Shown one piece after another: positions 45,649 through 56,399 of a DNA stretch of 64,000 nucleotides. Origin of the DNA: Ectobius pallidus (Eukaryota; Arthropoda; Insecta; Blattodea; Ectobiidae); contig CAXKWD010000006.1 of assembly GCA_964059195.1 (NCBI GenBank), positions 14,500,530-14,564,529 on the forward strand, read 5' to 3'. Below the pieces are notes generated by a model, which had not been told where the DNA came from, did no database searches, and saw nothing but the letters and a program-made list of their open reading frames with translations. The translations under genes and the position numbers were made by a program. The stretch's first letter is position 1; the number at the start of each line of letters is the position of its first letter.

Positions 45649-46920
45649 CTGATAATATTAACGAATTCATAACAGTAGCCGAAATAATTAATTGAAGGTT
45701 ATTTATTCATATATCAGATAATACACTAAAAAACAGAATTAAAAGCTATTTATTCCTGCATACAACTGTGAATCAATCAACCACTCATAATAGCCTGCAA
45801 ACAACTATTTTCACAATCAATAAAAAGTTTTTATTTATTTTTTCCTATGGAGTCCAATAACCAATATTTCATACTCATAGTGCTTTTTGGAAGTTCACTG
45901 ACCTATGGTAAAAACCGCTTAGCAAATCATAAATCTTAGCCGCTTAGCTAACTCTTAATGAATTTTTCTGTTGAAATTTCCGTCTGTTTTCGAATAGGAT
46001 CAGTCCCCTGGTTTTGCGCGAATACATCAACTTCGTCTTTGTACAGAGTAAATGAAAGTGAAAATGCGTGATTGTGATGCACATCTTCGTACATTGCGAA
46101 TGGCCTCTGCATGCTTCAGATTCCAACACAGGTGTTTGTTCTATTGATTTAGTGGAAATTCTGCGAGATAAAATGTCACTTGTGCACGCGTGGCATTTGT
46201 GTGTTCTGGCGAATACGACTGTAGACTCACATGTTGTGCGCAAGCGCAGTTTATAACACCAAAGAAATTGTTCAGGTACACTCAACTCACAAATTAATAG
46301 TATTCAATTTCTGCCAACCAGTTAGACACGCGTCATACTTTTATGGTTAACATATTTCAGTGTCGATACATTCTTTCTCTTCTTCTTCTTCTTCATCTTA
46401 GTTTTACCTCTCCTTTTAGGATTTAAGTGACCCAAGCCGCCCGGGCCTTACAGGGCCGCGACCTGTCGGGAGAGAGATTATCTTTGGATCATATACATGC
46501 TTTTTTTTTTTTTTACCAGACAAGGACATGGAGGGCCTTCCCGGATGAGTGATCAGCCCATTGCCGGGGCTACCTCCGAGACAACACAAACACATAGGAC
46601 GAGACACACCATTCACACACACTCACTCCAAACAAGGCGAGGATGGGATGAAGATGATAATGACGGCCAGATGATATCTGGGGACCACAAGGGCTTAAAG
46701 TTACTCGACATTTATCTCACAGTTGAGGAAAAATCCCATGGGGTAAGAGCATTGAGAGTCCACGGCGTTTCGTTGTATCGGTCAGTTCGCTTGGTGCAGT
46801 TTGTTTTGTTTGAAGAAATACAAAGAAATGTCGGCACAGAACATAACTTAATCTTATTGTTCTGCGGAAACTATTAAAACAGTGTTTTCTCGATAATCAT
46901 AAGGTAGCGTGTATCGTAAA
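45649..46920. other. No recognised gene; GC-richer block at 46430-46700
   Basis: 45649-46430 is AT-rich with a (TTC)n stretch near 46378-46395. 46430-46700 is GC-richer, has a T14 run at about 46500 and CA-rich low complexity (ACACACTCACTCC). The 126-codon plus-strand frame at 46497 shows no domain I recognise. Confidence 0.4.
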
Positions 46921-47055
46921 ATACCATGATATATTTTATGTAGGGAATTGAATGTTGTACTTTAAATTTTTTTTCGAAATAGATTTTCTTGGCTATAATA
47001 AAGTTGAATATCGTTTGTTACTTCAAACTATTATACCTTTTCTTGATCCAAGTTG

Positions 47056-48370
47056 TGTATGGAGCAAAAGTAAACAACAGACTTGCCATGACTGTGTCCT
47101 GTCGTTTGATTGGTTAATAGCACCAGCGCATACTTCACGACAGTGCGACAAGCTCAGTCAGATGTTTACTTCCATTCCGCACACATCGTACGATTATTTA
47201 TATCTTATTTAATTGTGAAACCATAAGTTCTGTTAAGTGAGTTGCTTGCTTTCATATTTATGTCGCAGGCTTACGCTACATGTTTTACAACATATCTAGC
47301 AAACAAGATTTCATTTGTTTTTATCGTTGCCTTGGCAAATTTGTTGATTCTAAAGAAAAACAAGTGGCATTAGTTACTAAATACAAGACGTATTTTATAA
47401 CTAGGGTTCGGATATTTACGACATGTCATATTTTTATCCTAAACTCCGTTCTCGCCGCAAACACAAATTAAACACGAATTCCACGCTTGTTATCCTAATC
47501 AGACCGTTTATATTTTGCATATAATGTCATATTTTGGTAATTTTTGTGGTCTTGGTCATATTTTGGCTACATTTGTAATTTAAAGTCATATTTCAAATAT
47601 ATATTCGGCAAAAGAGCACAAGTATACAGTGTATGTACTGCATAGTCGAGTTAAATTTGGAATTTATTTCATTAATTTAATGTTTATGCCAAATTAATAG
47701 GTGACTTACATTTTAAAATAAATGCAATTGTTAATATTTTATAGGGACACGCGAGATTTAAAAATATTACGAGTGTTTGGAGCTGGTGAAGCTAGAAAAC
47801 AGGAGAAAATTATTTACAAATAGAAATTCGTCACAAGTAAGACAGTAAATCACCTGTCCAATTGTTAAAAAAATGATTATCTGGTTAAATTAATGTGATG
47901 TAAGAATTTAGTTTCTTTAAAGACCTTAAATTGGAATTTTTTGAAAATTCGTTACTTTTATTAGGTCATATTTAGAATTTTTTTAGTCATATTTAGTAAT
48001 TTTTAAGGACATATTTGCAGTCATATTTTCCAATTTTTTAAGTCATAAACTTCTGAACCCTATTTATAACATAATTAATTCGTTGTACTTTTCATTTACA
48101 TAATGTGTGTTGAAGTACACATATTGAAGTAAAAAATAATAGGTGTAGGCTAGTCTCTTTTAATTTGCACCATAGAGGAAAATTGCGAATCAGGCCCTTC
48201 AGAACTTACGTCACCATTAAAGAAATGTGCGAAGAAAAGATTTGTCCAGCGGCGAGAAAATACAGATTGTAAATATATAGTCGTACACAGACTAAACAGT
48301 CTAAAAAACGAACACTTGTGAACTGTGCTTTGTACTTTCACATTAGGTTGTTTATTTTTTTGCTCGACGT
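47056..48370. mobile_element. Inverted-repeat element R, copy R2, filled by a hAT
   Basis: Begins TGTATGGAGCAAAAGTAAAC and aligns with R1. A 661-bp hAT-A sits inside with TTTATAAC on both sides, where R1 has one TTTATAAC. The right terminus has decayed. The F3 repeat starts within a few bases of its end. Confidence 0.75.
47402..48062. mobile_element. Nonautonomous hAT-A, copy D
   Basis: The ends TAGGGTTCGGATATTTACG and inverse are flanked by a perfect TTTATAAC duplication (47394-47401 and 48063-48070). R1 provides the matching unfilled site at 26146-26153. Confidence 0.93.
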
Positions 48371-48714
48371 AATTAGTTAGTGGTACTTACGAATATTGTT
48401 GCCGTAAATTCGTAACTTGACATTCCAGCACGCAATCTGGTTGCTATGAAAACAAAAGAAATCTCCGTGCGGTAAAAATTACGAAAAGCACAAGTGCCGT
48501 AAGTAAAATCATCATAATAGAAGCATTTATGGAAGACCGGAACCAAGGCCCCCTAGTTTGTGGCGACTTTACAGGACAAATATTCGGTTCCCATAACAAC
48601 CAACACATGCGAATCACTTTCTAAAATATAACATCTATTTCCAATAATTCATAGGCCTATACATAATATTTTCAGCTAATATCTCAATTAATATAAATAA
48701 ATTGATATAAATAA

Positions 48715-49808
48715 CACTGGTCTACAAAAAAAAATCTATCCGAGTTAGAAATAGTTAATTCCCATTCATTTTGATGTCACATAAACGAATATGATGTTTA
48801 AAATGTTTACTTAGCTCTCATTTCCTTGATAAACAGGAATTAATTTTATGATAGAGGGAAATTTTGCAATGTTGGTAATTTCTTTTAGAAATGAAGGTTG
48901 TCAATATTGAGTATGCCATAGGCCTACTGTATTTTGTTTCTAGACAAGCCATTTTGTTTACATAAATGTCCATTGCTGTGCTTAAAGAACCTATGTGATC
49001 TTTGGACGTGCGAAAAAGAATATACAGTACCCTTCCGTAGTTTACCATGGTCAAATCTTATTGCCACCTTTACACATAAAGCTCGGACATATGAAGAATT
49101 TAGTGAAAGCGATGAATCGAGAAGGAGAAGCTTTCAAGTATATAAAGACAAAATTCCCACATCTCAGTGATGCAAAGATCAAAGAGGGAATCTTCGTTGG
49201 ACCACAAATTCGTGAGCTGTTGAAGAATGGAACATTTAATAGGGTCATTGAAGGGAAAGAGAAAGCAGCATGGGAAGCCTTAAAAAATGTTGTTCACAAT
49301 TTCTTGGGAAATCGAAGAACTAAAAATTACATATTAGCTGTTAATGAACTTCTGAGGACATACCAAGAGCTAGGTTGTAATATGTTGTTGAAAATACACT
49401 TTTTCGACTCACATATCGACTTCTTTCCAAGCAATTGTGGCACTGTGAGTGACGAGCATGGGGAGCACTTCCGTCAAGACATTTCAACAATGGAAAGAAG
49501 GTATCAGGGCAAGTGGAACTCACCTATGCTTGCAGACTATTGTTGGAATGTCATGAGAGATGCCCCAGATGTAGATTTCAAACGAAAAAAACAAAAAAAA
49601 AAAACAGAAACGCTCAGAGTGAATAATTACATAGGTAAGGAACCAAAGGGAGAAGTTCCATACATACATGTATATATATAAATATATTTGAACCAAGAGC
49701 TAACAAAATATTTCTGGTGTCATATTCTTGTTCTTTGACCTCTAATTGGTTGGAATTGGCTATTTTTGTTCAAGATAGAGACAACTTTAATTTTTTTGTA
49801 GACCAGTG
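48715..49808 (+). mobile_element. Chapaev3-like DNA transposon, internally deleted (1094 bp)
   Basis: The termini CACTGGTCTACAAAAAAA and inverse are flanked by TAA on both sides; F1 and F2 show the site with one TAA. CACTG ends with a 3-bp TWA duplication fit the Chapaev3 branch of the CACTA/Mirage/Chapaev group as I remember it. It carries the C-terminal part of a transposase. At 1.1 kb it is much shorter than an autonomous element should be. Confidence 0.82.
48995..49681 (+). pseudogene. Chapaev3-like transposase, C-terminal fragment
   Basis: A 228-codon frame, the longest in the window. From about residue 40 it reads like a family widely present in insects: LLPPLHIKLGHMKN, KFPHLSDAKIKEGIFVGPQI, FLGNRRTKNY, then KIHFFDSHIDFFP, SDEHGEHFRQDISTMERRYQ, and MLADYCWNVMRD, closing with a lysine-rich tail. 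The acidic and histidine residues of HFFDSHIDFFP and SDEHGEHFHQ-like motifs are candidate active-site positions. The N-terminal portion and first catalytic region are missing, so the ATG at 48995 is not the original start. There is no internal stop in the conserved stretch, so the copy is young or was recently mobilised. Assignment is from remembered family motifs. Confidence 0.78.
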
Positions 49809-49975
49809 TAATCATCGTGCAAAAAATAGCATTCAATACTCGTTCCGTAAGCGCATAACGGATCTCGAAAATTGAGAAAACTCTGCGCAAGCGCCTCGTT
49901 TTTTCAAACTGTTTCCTCGATCCGTATGCACCGCTTACGGCACTTGTATCGCAATATAATATTGCCCCGTACATA

Positions 49976-50680
49976 TCTTGGAACAAGTGTCGTCCTATAT
50001 GACTTGAGTATGAAAGCTAGGTTCAGATCTATCAGTTAAGTAGCAGACCAACTTGATTTACTTATATTCTTTTTCCATCAAATAGCGTATCATACGGTTT
50101 AATCAAATTTCCTTCATTTGGGAGAAAATGCTTTGGAACTTGTGTGTATAAACACGGGTTAGAGAGTGAGGGTTGTATGATGATTTGAAGAACGGACGGC
50201 TACAGATCAGAGCTCTTTATTTAGTGAAGTAAAAAGAGAGAGAGAGAGAGAAAAAAAAGAGTGGCACGCTGGCGTGTACAAAACACTTGTTGCTTGGACC
50301 CATCCGACTTCCGCAGGACGGCCAGTTTTCTGCCACTCAAATTAAAATATCCACCAATATGCTCCGTTTCCCAGTAAATGTGCTGTGCGAAACACATTCA
50401 TTCTTATTAGTAGTCATGTGTTAGCCTATAGGAACTCAGAAGCTCTTGTGTAATTTGCTTGTCATGTAATAATTATAGGGCCCGGATTTTTAGGCTTTTA
50501 TAAAAGGTATTTTAGCCTTTTATTTTCGTGGAATAACCCTTTTAGCCTTTAAACAAACGATTTTAGTCGTCTCACTAAAACATAATGATCACTAATATTA
50601 ACACCGAAAATTGTACTACTATTTTGACACAGTTATTCTGCCAGCTGACTATTGTGCAATGGTGGTTATGTTTCTTTATT
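49976..50680. other. No recognised gene
   Basis: Contains a short (AG)n run near 50236-50250. A hAT-like motif block near 50480-50560 (GGATTTTTAGGC, then repeated TTTTAGCCTTT) has no second end. Confidence 0.4.
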
Positions 50681-51410
50681 AAGTGCCAGAATGGTACTTT
50701 ATGATATTGTGTGTGGGACGGGAAAATGTCTGCCCGTACGTCCGTCCTTGTGTCTGTACGCTTTATCGGATTTTCATAAAATTTGTTATACACATTTGTA
50801 TCGTCCGTGGGAAGAAGCCTGTTGATATTGAACCAAATCGGTTGACCGGTACCGGAGTAATACCCAATTTAATGTCTATTTTATGATAATATATTATAAA
50901 TAATTTAGCAAATGCAAAACAGTTATCATGAAAACATATTGTTTTAGAGTCTTCATGTACGGCTTTGGAAGTTGCAATAGGCCTATAGTTGGCTATGACA
51001 GATAACAATATTCGTTTACATACGCTTAGGAAACTGGACCGTTAAACTGAGTGAGGTGGCCGAGATGGTAACGTCTTGGACTTGAATTCTGGAGGTCCCT
51101 GGTTCAAATCCCGTAGCCGGCCAATTTGACATTGAGTTTGTTGTTGTAAGCTTATTTTTATGTGAGTGTGGGATTGTCAAGATATCACAAATTTGCAGAC
51201 TATAGTTTTGCTGATGCTGGACGATTTTAATTTGATTTCTTTTAAAAACTAGACCTTTGTTCTTCCGTAAGCCCTGCTTAATTAATTAATCTGGAGCTTA
51301 ACTTTGAAATCAGTTAAAAAACTTATTTTCTGCATATCATAATTGCAATTATAACTGATTAAATAAAAACATTCTGGCACTTTGTTACATCAGTTTACCT
51401 GATTTTATTA
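50681..51410 (+). repeat. Composite repeat S, short copy S3
   Basis: Starts AAGTGCCAGAATGGTAC, has a shortened GTCC-rich tract and one tandem unit, the tRNA-like module, and the ATTCTGGCACTTTGTTACAT 3' end. It is collinear with S2. Confidence 0.75.
51050..51122 (+). other. tRNA-Ser-like module in S3
   Basis: GTGGCCGAGATGGTAACG, CTTGGACTTGAATTCTGG (anticodon-arm-like, UGA) and GGTTCAAATCCCG follow the order of tRNA-Ser(UGA). No matching acceptor stem is present, so it is a derived promoter-like module, not a tRNA gene. Confidence 0.55.
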
Positions 51411-52077
51411 ACATATTGTTAATAAACCTTACACTGCAAGGCAAGGACTTGCGAGAAATTATTATATATGTTCTGGCATTTTCAAAGAAGCTTGAGTTCT
51501 GGGTAAAGAACCTCATCCGAGGTTTCCCTGTTTGAAAGACAGACTTGACAAAGAGGATCCTTTACAATCCTACTATGGCGAAAAGAATATAGACATTCAA
51601 GTTTGAAGGAGCAATTTCAGAAACGCTTTCAGGATTTCAAGAAAATTTAACTTCTGGCACAGTATACCCCGTTGTAGAACTTTCGACGTGTACTATGCAA
51701 CAGTTTAACGATGATGGCCCGGCAGCAGAAATGGAAATTTCAATGTGGCTGCCTTCGAAGTCTATCACAAATTCAAAATCTTTTTGGCCGCTTGTTTTCA
51801 AGGAAAAGAATCTCGTTTTGTTTCGTATTGCTGTGTGAGTCCTCATCTTCGAACAATTTTTTAAAAAGTTCAGAAACAGAGTTAATAATGAATATGTGGA
51901 CAATTGCATTCGAATGGCTGTAACTAACTATTCACCCAGTCTTAAAGAATTTGTAGCTGAGAGTGAGTGCCACATTTATAATTAAGTGTTTTCTCACATT
52001 GGTGTCAGTACAGACAGTAGAACTACTTGTTATGTGTAAATTTCTTAGAATATTTGACCTTGGTAGCGCATTATATA
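51411..52077. other. No recognised feature
   Basis: Mixed sequence with short open frames on both strands (51637-51923) that overlap each other and show no known domain. Confidence 0.4.
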
Positions 52078-52933
52078 CGAAGCGCGTCCATAAAGTAAGT
52101 CTCCCTGGGGCCGTTTACAGAAACAAAACACAATTTCAAGGAAATATTCATTGCAACAGACAAAGCCAGTGTTCAGCTAATTTTCAACATTTTCGCCGCC
52201 GGAATCGAAACACTTGTCTTACCGTGGCACAAACTTTTGAATACCTGTGTCGTAGCAGTGTGCCGCCTGGGATTTGAACCACCGTGTGACAACCACTTCG
52301 CCTTTCTTCATTCTCCGTCATTCTTTGTCATTTTGTGAGGTGTAGGAAAAGATGGAAATCACTGGGAGCGAGGTCCGGGCTTTAGGGTGAATGTTGAAAC
52401 ACCTCCCAGCCGAACTTTTGCAGGAGACTTGCAAGGACACCTCAAGAAACGACAGGGAATAACAGAGAATGACAGAGAGGCGGAGATGTTTGTCACACAG
52501 TGATTCAAATACCAGGCGGCAGACTTGGTTCCACAGTATGACAAAAGTTTCAGTTCTGGTGGTGATATGTTGAAAAATAGCTGAACTCTTCCTGTATCTG
52601 TTAGAATGTATCTTTGGCTTGGTTCAAAAAGGGCAATGTCATAAAACTTGCTTTTGAGATAGCTGACTTTGAATCCTTTATAGAACTAACGTTTTTTTAT
52701 GAGAACTTCCGACGTTGGCCTCTTAAGGTATCTGCATTACGCTTACTAATAGTATCAGACATTGGCACTTTTAGTATACGAAAGATAAAGACTAGCCGAG
52801 CTCAATAATGCATAAATCTCATTTTTGTAAGAAATTTGGCCCTTTTAGAACCAAGCCACAGATATATGTCCAAGAAATTGTGTTTTGTTTCTGTAAACGG
52901 CCCCAGGGAAACCCACTTTATGAACGCGCCTCG
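52078..52933. mobile_element. FBm foldback, filled by a small transposon
   Basis: Flanked by TA at both ends, starting CGAAGCGCGTCCATAAAG and ending with the inverse of CGAGGCGCGTTCATAAAG. Both arms are present; the right arm is interrupted at 52611-52862. Confidence 0.85.
52611..52862. mobile_element. TA-flanked MITE (252 bp) inside FBm
   Basis: The ends TCTTTGGCTTGGTTC and inverse (TCTGTGGCTTGGTTC), about 25 bp with AAAAGGGC, are flanked by TA. FBm copies elsewhere lack this segment. It has no coding content. Confidence 0.82.
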
Positions 52934-53066
52934 TATGTTGGATTATGAAGTAGCTCCATAAGTTAAGGAGTTTGGCAATCCCTGATTGTAAGGGATTGTA
53001 AACAGTACCCTGAGAAAACTTCCCCGGAGCCCATTTTGTGCACTATATATTCGTATTATAAAAAAG

Positions 53067-53660
53067 TGTGCGTGGAATGCCACGCGACAGAAGTGAAACT
53101 TGTTTTAATTTTTGGATCTTTCAATTTTAGATTATTGGATTTTTGGCTTTTTAATATTGGGTTTTTGAACTTTTTTAATTTTAGATTTTTTAATTTTCAA
53201 TTTTGGATTTTTTATTATTAAATTTGGGATTTAATTTTTTTAAATTTTAAATTTTTGAATTTTGAATTTTTTTATTTTTAAATTTTCGATATTTGGATTT
53301 TATAATTTTGAATTTTTTATTTTTTAAATTTTGGATTTTTGGACTTTTTAATTTTGGATCTTTGATTTTTAATTTTGAAATTTTGGATTTTTAAAATTTG
53401 GATCTTTATTTTTTTATTATTCTTTTGGATTTTTTTATTTTTTATTTTCGATCTTTTAATTTTGGATTTTTAGATTTTTAAGGTTTTTTATTTTTATTTC
53501 ATAATTTTTGAATTTTTAAAATTTTGGATAAGCCTAATCACCGAGTTGATTTTTTTTTTCTGTGCAGTCCGTTCCGTCTCACCTCACTGATATCGTGACG
53601 ATTTTGATCGTTACACAAGCTCTTGATTTACCCCTACCATGGCTAAAGAAGTTTCACTTC
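53067..53660 (+). mobile_element. Repeat G, copy G2, with low-complexity expansion
   Basis: Begins with the GCGTGG...CCACGC hairpin and AAGTGAAACTT and ends AAGTTTCACTTC, as in G1. Between 53105 and 53535 nearly all sequence is a degenerate GGATTTTTAATTTT-type repeat on one strand, far longer than in G1. The CTGTGCAGTCCG block follows it in both. Confidence 0.65.
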
Positions 53661-53847
53661 AAAAAGTTACAATTAAGGCATGATTGTTTCTAATTCTTGA
53701 GATGAAGTATTTTTCTCATTGTGTGATCTTGACCTATTTTCGGGGAAGCTTGTTTCCAAAAGTTGGAAAAATAAACTGTGTAGTATTTTCTAAAATTGTT
53801 CTAGATTATTATAAATATTTGACATGCTCTTCTCTCCTTTTTTGCAG

Positions 53848-53905
53848 GCCAAGCTGCTTGAATCTTCGCACGCTTGGCTCGGAGCCTCCACGTCTTCTCT
53901 TGCCG
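53848..53905 (+). other. Candidate host exon (58 bp)
   Basis: A pyrimidine-rich tract (CTCTTCTCTCCTTTTTTGCAG) precedes 53848 and CCG|GTAAGTT follows 53905; both match splice consensus well. The segment between is GC-rich against AT-rich flanks and open in frame 1 (AKLLESSHAWLGASTSSLA). The length is not a multiple of three, so a joined exon would have to supply the phase. It is outside every repeat I can define. I recognise no protein family. It may instead be part of an unrecognised repeat. Confidence 0.4.
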
Positions 53906-54213
53906 GTAAGTTAGCCTCCCCCTATCCCGCATCATACAACATAATAATAATCATACTTTTTCGGTGTGATTAACAAATTTGAAGTTTGGTTAATTTTCAA
54001 TAAATATGTTTTTTTTTAATCAAAGCCCATCGATAAAGATTATTATAATAATTTTATTTGCCATAAGAAACTTTTCGTTTCATAAAAGTAGATAAATTGT
54101 AACTGTTTTGATTAGTGTGGTAATATTTCTGTTTAACTGCTCGTTCTGTTATGATATGCATAGCTGAGGCGTTTTATGTACATCACTAAAACGCAAGCTT
54201 ATTGTGTTCTATA

Positions 54214-54904
54214 CAGTGCGTTTCACGTAAGAAGTTGGCCTATCATGCGGGTTTCTGCGTCGCGGCGGCCTCAGCTCCAACTCCCGAGCGATCGGGTGAA
54301 ATATCTAAGCAAATAAAGCCGCTAACGGTGTAATGATTCAGGTTCTCACAATTACAGTTATAATTACAATGAAAATAACCACGTACCTCATCACAAGAGA
54401 TGTTGGAAATGTCCTCCTCTTGCATTCACACAACACTGGCACCTTTTTAGGGAATTTTCTTTCACGCGCATAAGTACAGCTTCCGAGAGAGAGTTCATTT
54501 CACTTGTGATACTATTTTTATGTTCTTCTAAAGTATGGGGGACCTATACACTCTATTTTTCAAGTTCCCCCATAAATAATAGTCACATAGGGTATTGTTA
54601 GAAGATCTTAATGACAGTATCACAAGAAAAATTAACTCGGAAGCTGAACTTATGCGCGTGAAAGAAAATTCCCTAAAAAGGTGCCAGTGTTGTGTGGATG
54701 GAAGAGGAGGACATTTCCAACGTCTCTTCTGATGAGGTACATGGTTATTTTCATTGTAATTTTAACCATAACTGTGAGAACCTGAATCATTACACCGTTA
54801 GCGGCTTTATTTGCGTAGATATTGCACTCGATTTCTCCGGATTGCTGTGGCCACCGCGACGCAGAAACCCGCACGATTGGCCAACTCTTACGTGAAACGT
54901 ACTG
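54214..54904. mobile_element. Foldback IS630/mariner-type element (M4)
   Basis: The termini CAG(T)(G/A)CGTTTCACGTAAGA are flanked by TA. Arms of about 310 bp are inverted copies around a short centre (about 54535-54585). The right arm encodes SEAELMRVKENSLKRC and GGHFQRL, the C-terminal tail of an IS630-Tc1-mariner transposase; the left arm holds the same, inverted. All catalytic regions are missing. Confidence 0.85.
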
Positions 54905-55079
54905 TACAACTGTTTCAGCCTATAATAAACCATGAAATGATTCCTGTCATTTCGTTAATGGATAACACTGGATTTTGATTGCTATTAGATTAATGTTGCT
55001 AACAAGTGTGGATTTTTTTTCTGTGTAGCCTCATTGTAGTGCCACTTAAACATAGTAACCAGTTCTATTTCAGGAATGG

Positions 55080-55334
55080 ATTCTTTAGTACATAAGGGAC
55101 GTTCTATCAGCAATTTTTCAGACCACTGGGAAAGAAGCTATGGGTAGAATTTGCAGCAAACCAAAGTGAAGTTGCTTGTCAAGACAACAAATAAACTACG
55201 TAATTATGCTCTGTGCTTTGGTGAAGAAAAACACCGGCAAGTCATGTCGGTAAATGTCATAATATGGAGAGTACTTCAGGGAAATGAGTCACCTCTGCCT
55301 ATTCGCCAATGCTCCCGTGCTGCGAGATAGGCAG
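55080..55334. other. No recognised feature
   Basis: A good acceptor-like TTCTATTTCAG precedes a 24-codon open stretch at 55074, but it ends in a stop with no donor, so I do not call an exon. Confidence 0.3.
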
Positions 55335-55560
55335 ACAGATAGATGGATGGATGGACGGACGGACGGACGGACGGACAGAGAAACAGACAGACAGACGGAG
55401 AACAGACAAACAGATAAAGATAGAGGGATATACAGATATAGTGAGAGACGGAGTTAGAGATATAGAGATATAGAGAGAGAAAGACAGAGGGAGAAAGATC
55501 GTGAGAGAGAGACAGACAGAAATAGATAGAGATACAGAGGGGTAGAGAGACAGATAAATA
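55335..55560. repeat. Purine-rich microsatellite tract
   Basis: (GATG)n, (GACG)n, (CAGA)n and GAGA/TAGA runs continue for about 220 bp. The long minus-strand Ser/Leu/Ile/Tyr-rich frames here are artefacts of this tract. Confidence 0.9.
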
Positions 55561-56267
55561 GAGAGAGAACCGTACCAACCTTTCACACTTCTTCCTTTTG
55601 ACAGATGCTAAGAAAAACTGTAGTTGCATTTGTTTTAAAAGCAAAGCCACTTTGAATTTTAAAATATGGAATTTCGCAAATTTCAGTTAATTGTTAGGAT
55701 AGAACACAACACTGTGCAAATTACTCAAACCGGAATGGGGGAAATAAAAATCTTTCACTTGATATTTCACTCATGTTGCGCAGTCTTCGCTTTGAGAAGT
55801 TTATAATGACAACATAAATGATAGGAGTGATTTGTTTATATTAAAAAAGAAACTTGTTTCAATCGTAGATATCTTCTTAACTATGTTGATATGTATAGTT
55901 CTGTCTTATCTAAACTTCTGCCCAGAACATGAGCACTATATCATCCACGATTGCAAGTTACACATTACATGACTAAAAATCATTTAGGCCTCCTAGTGCA
56001 AAGAAACAGATTAGCTTACTCCTAAGAAACAAGTGATAATTAAAATATCATGCATTACAAAATCAATTCCTATATCTGGTACATTAAAATTTCCATAATC
56101 TCCAAATCACTTGCATGCTGTGAGTAGCTCTCTGCTACCTCCCGCAGTATGGGAGGGAGCTTTAATTTTCCAATCCTTAATTTATATTAGATCACTGTGG
56201 CCTATTATAAATAAAATGAAACTTAAAATGTTTCCTGCAACGCTCAAGAATATTGTTTCTATAACTA
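55561..56267. other. No recognised feature
   Basis: AT-rich sequence with no supported gene or element end. Confidence 0.4.
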
Positions 56268-56285
56268 AACTAAACTAAACTAAAC

Positions 56286-56345
56286 TTAGGTTAGGTTAGG
56301 TTAGGTTAGGTTAGGTTAGGTTAGGTTAGGTTAGGTTAGGTTAGG
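56286..56345 (+). repeat. (TTAGG)12, perfect telomere-type array
   Basis: Twelve uninterrupted TTAGG units, preceded by four CTAAA units at about 56266-56285. TTAGG is the telomere repeat of most insects. Here it is interstitial. Confidence 0.95.
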
Positions 56346-56399
56346 TAACTAATATCATAATTATGGATCTCAGATAAATTCGAAAGTATCTTACGACTA

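Larger units (their letters stand above)
48379..49975 (+). repeat. Repeat F, copy F3, split by a Chapaev3-like element
   Basis: The left part (48379-48714) and right part (49809-49975) align with F1 and F2. The right part preserves the end, AAACTGTTTCCTCGATCCG through CTTGTATCGCAATATAA, and shows the stretch of F that G1 interrupts in F1. Confidence 0.75.

Noticed and set aside
46497..46877. 126-codon frame downstream of a T14 run
   Set aside because: No recognisable domain, low-complexity His/Thr stretch, no repeat or splice evidence.
51050..51122. Functional tRNA-Ser
   Set aside because: Acceptor stem is absent and the module recurs in three S repeats, so it is repeat-derived.
55074..55146. 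Possible exon after TTCTATTTCAG
   Set aside because: Only 24 codons, then a stop, and no GT donor in a usable position.
55276..55650. Long minus-strand frames rich in Ser, Leu, Ile and Tyr
   Set aside because: They translate a GACA/GATA/GAGA microsatellite tract in two frames; composition explains them.
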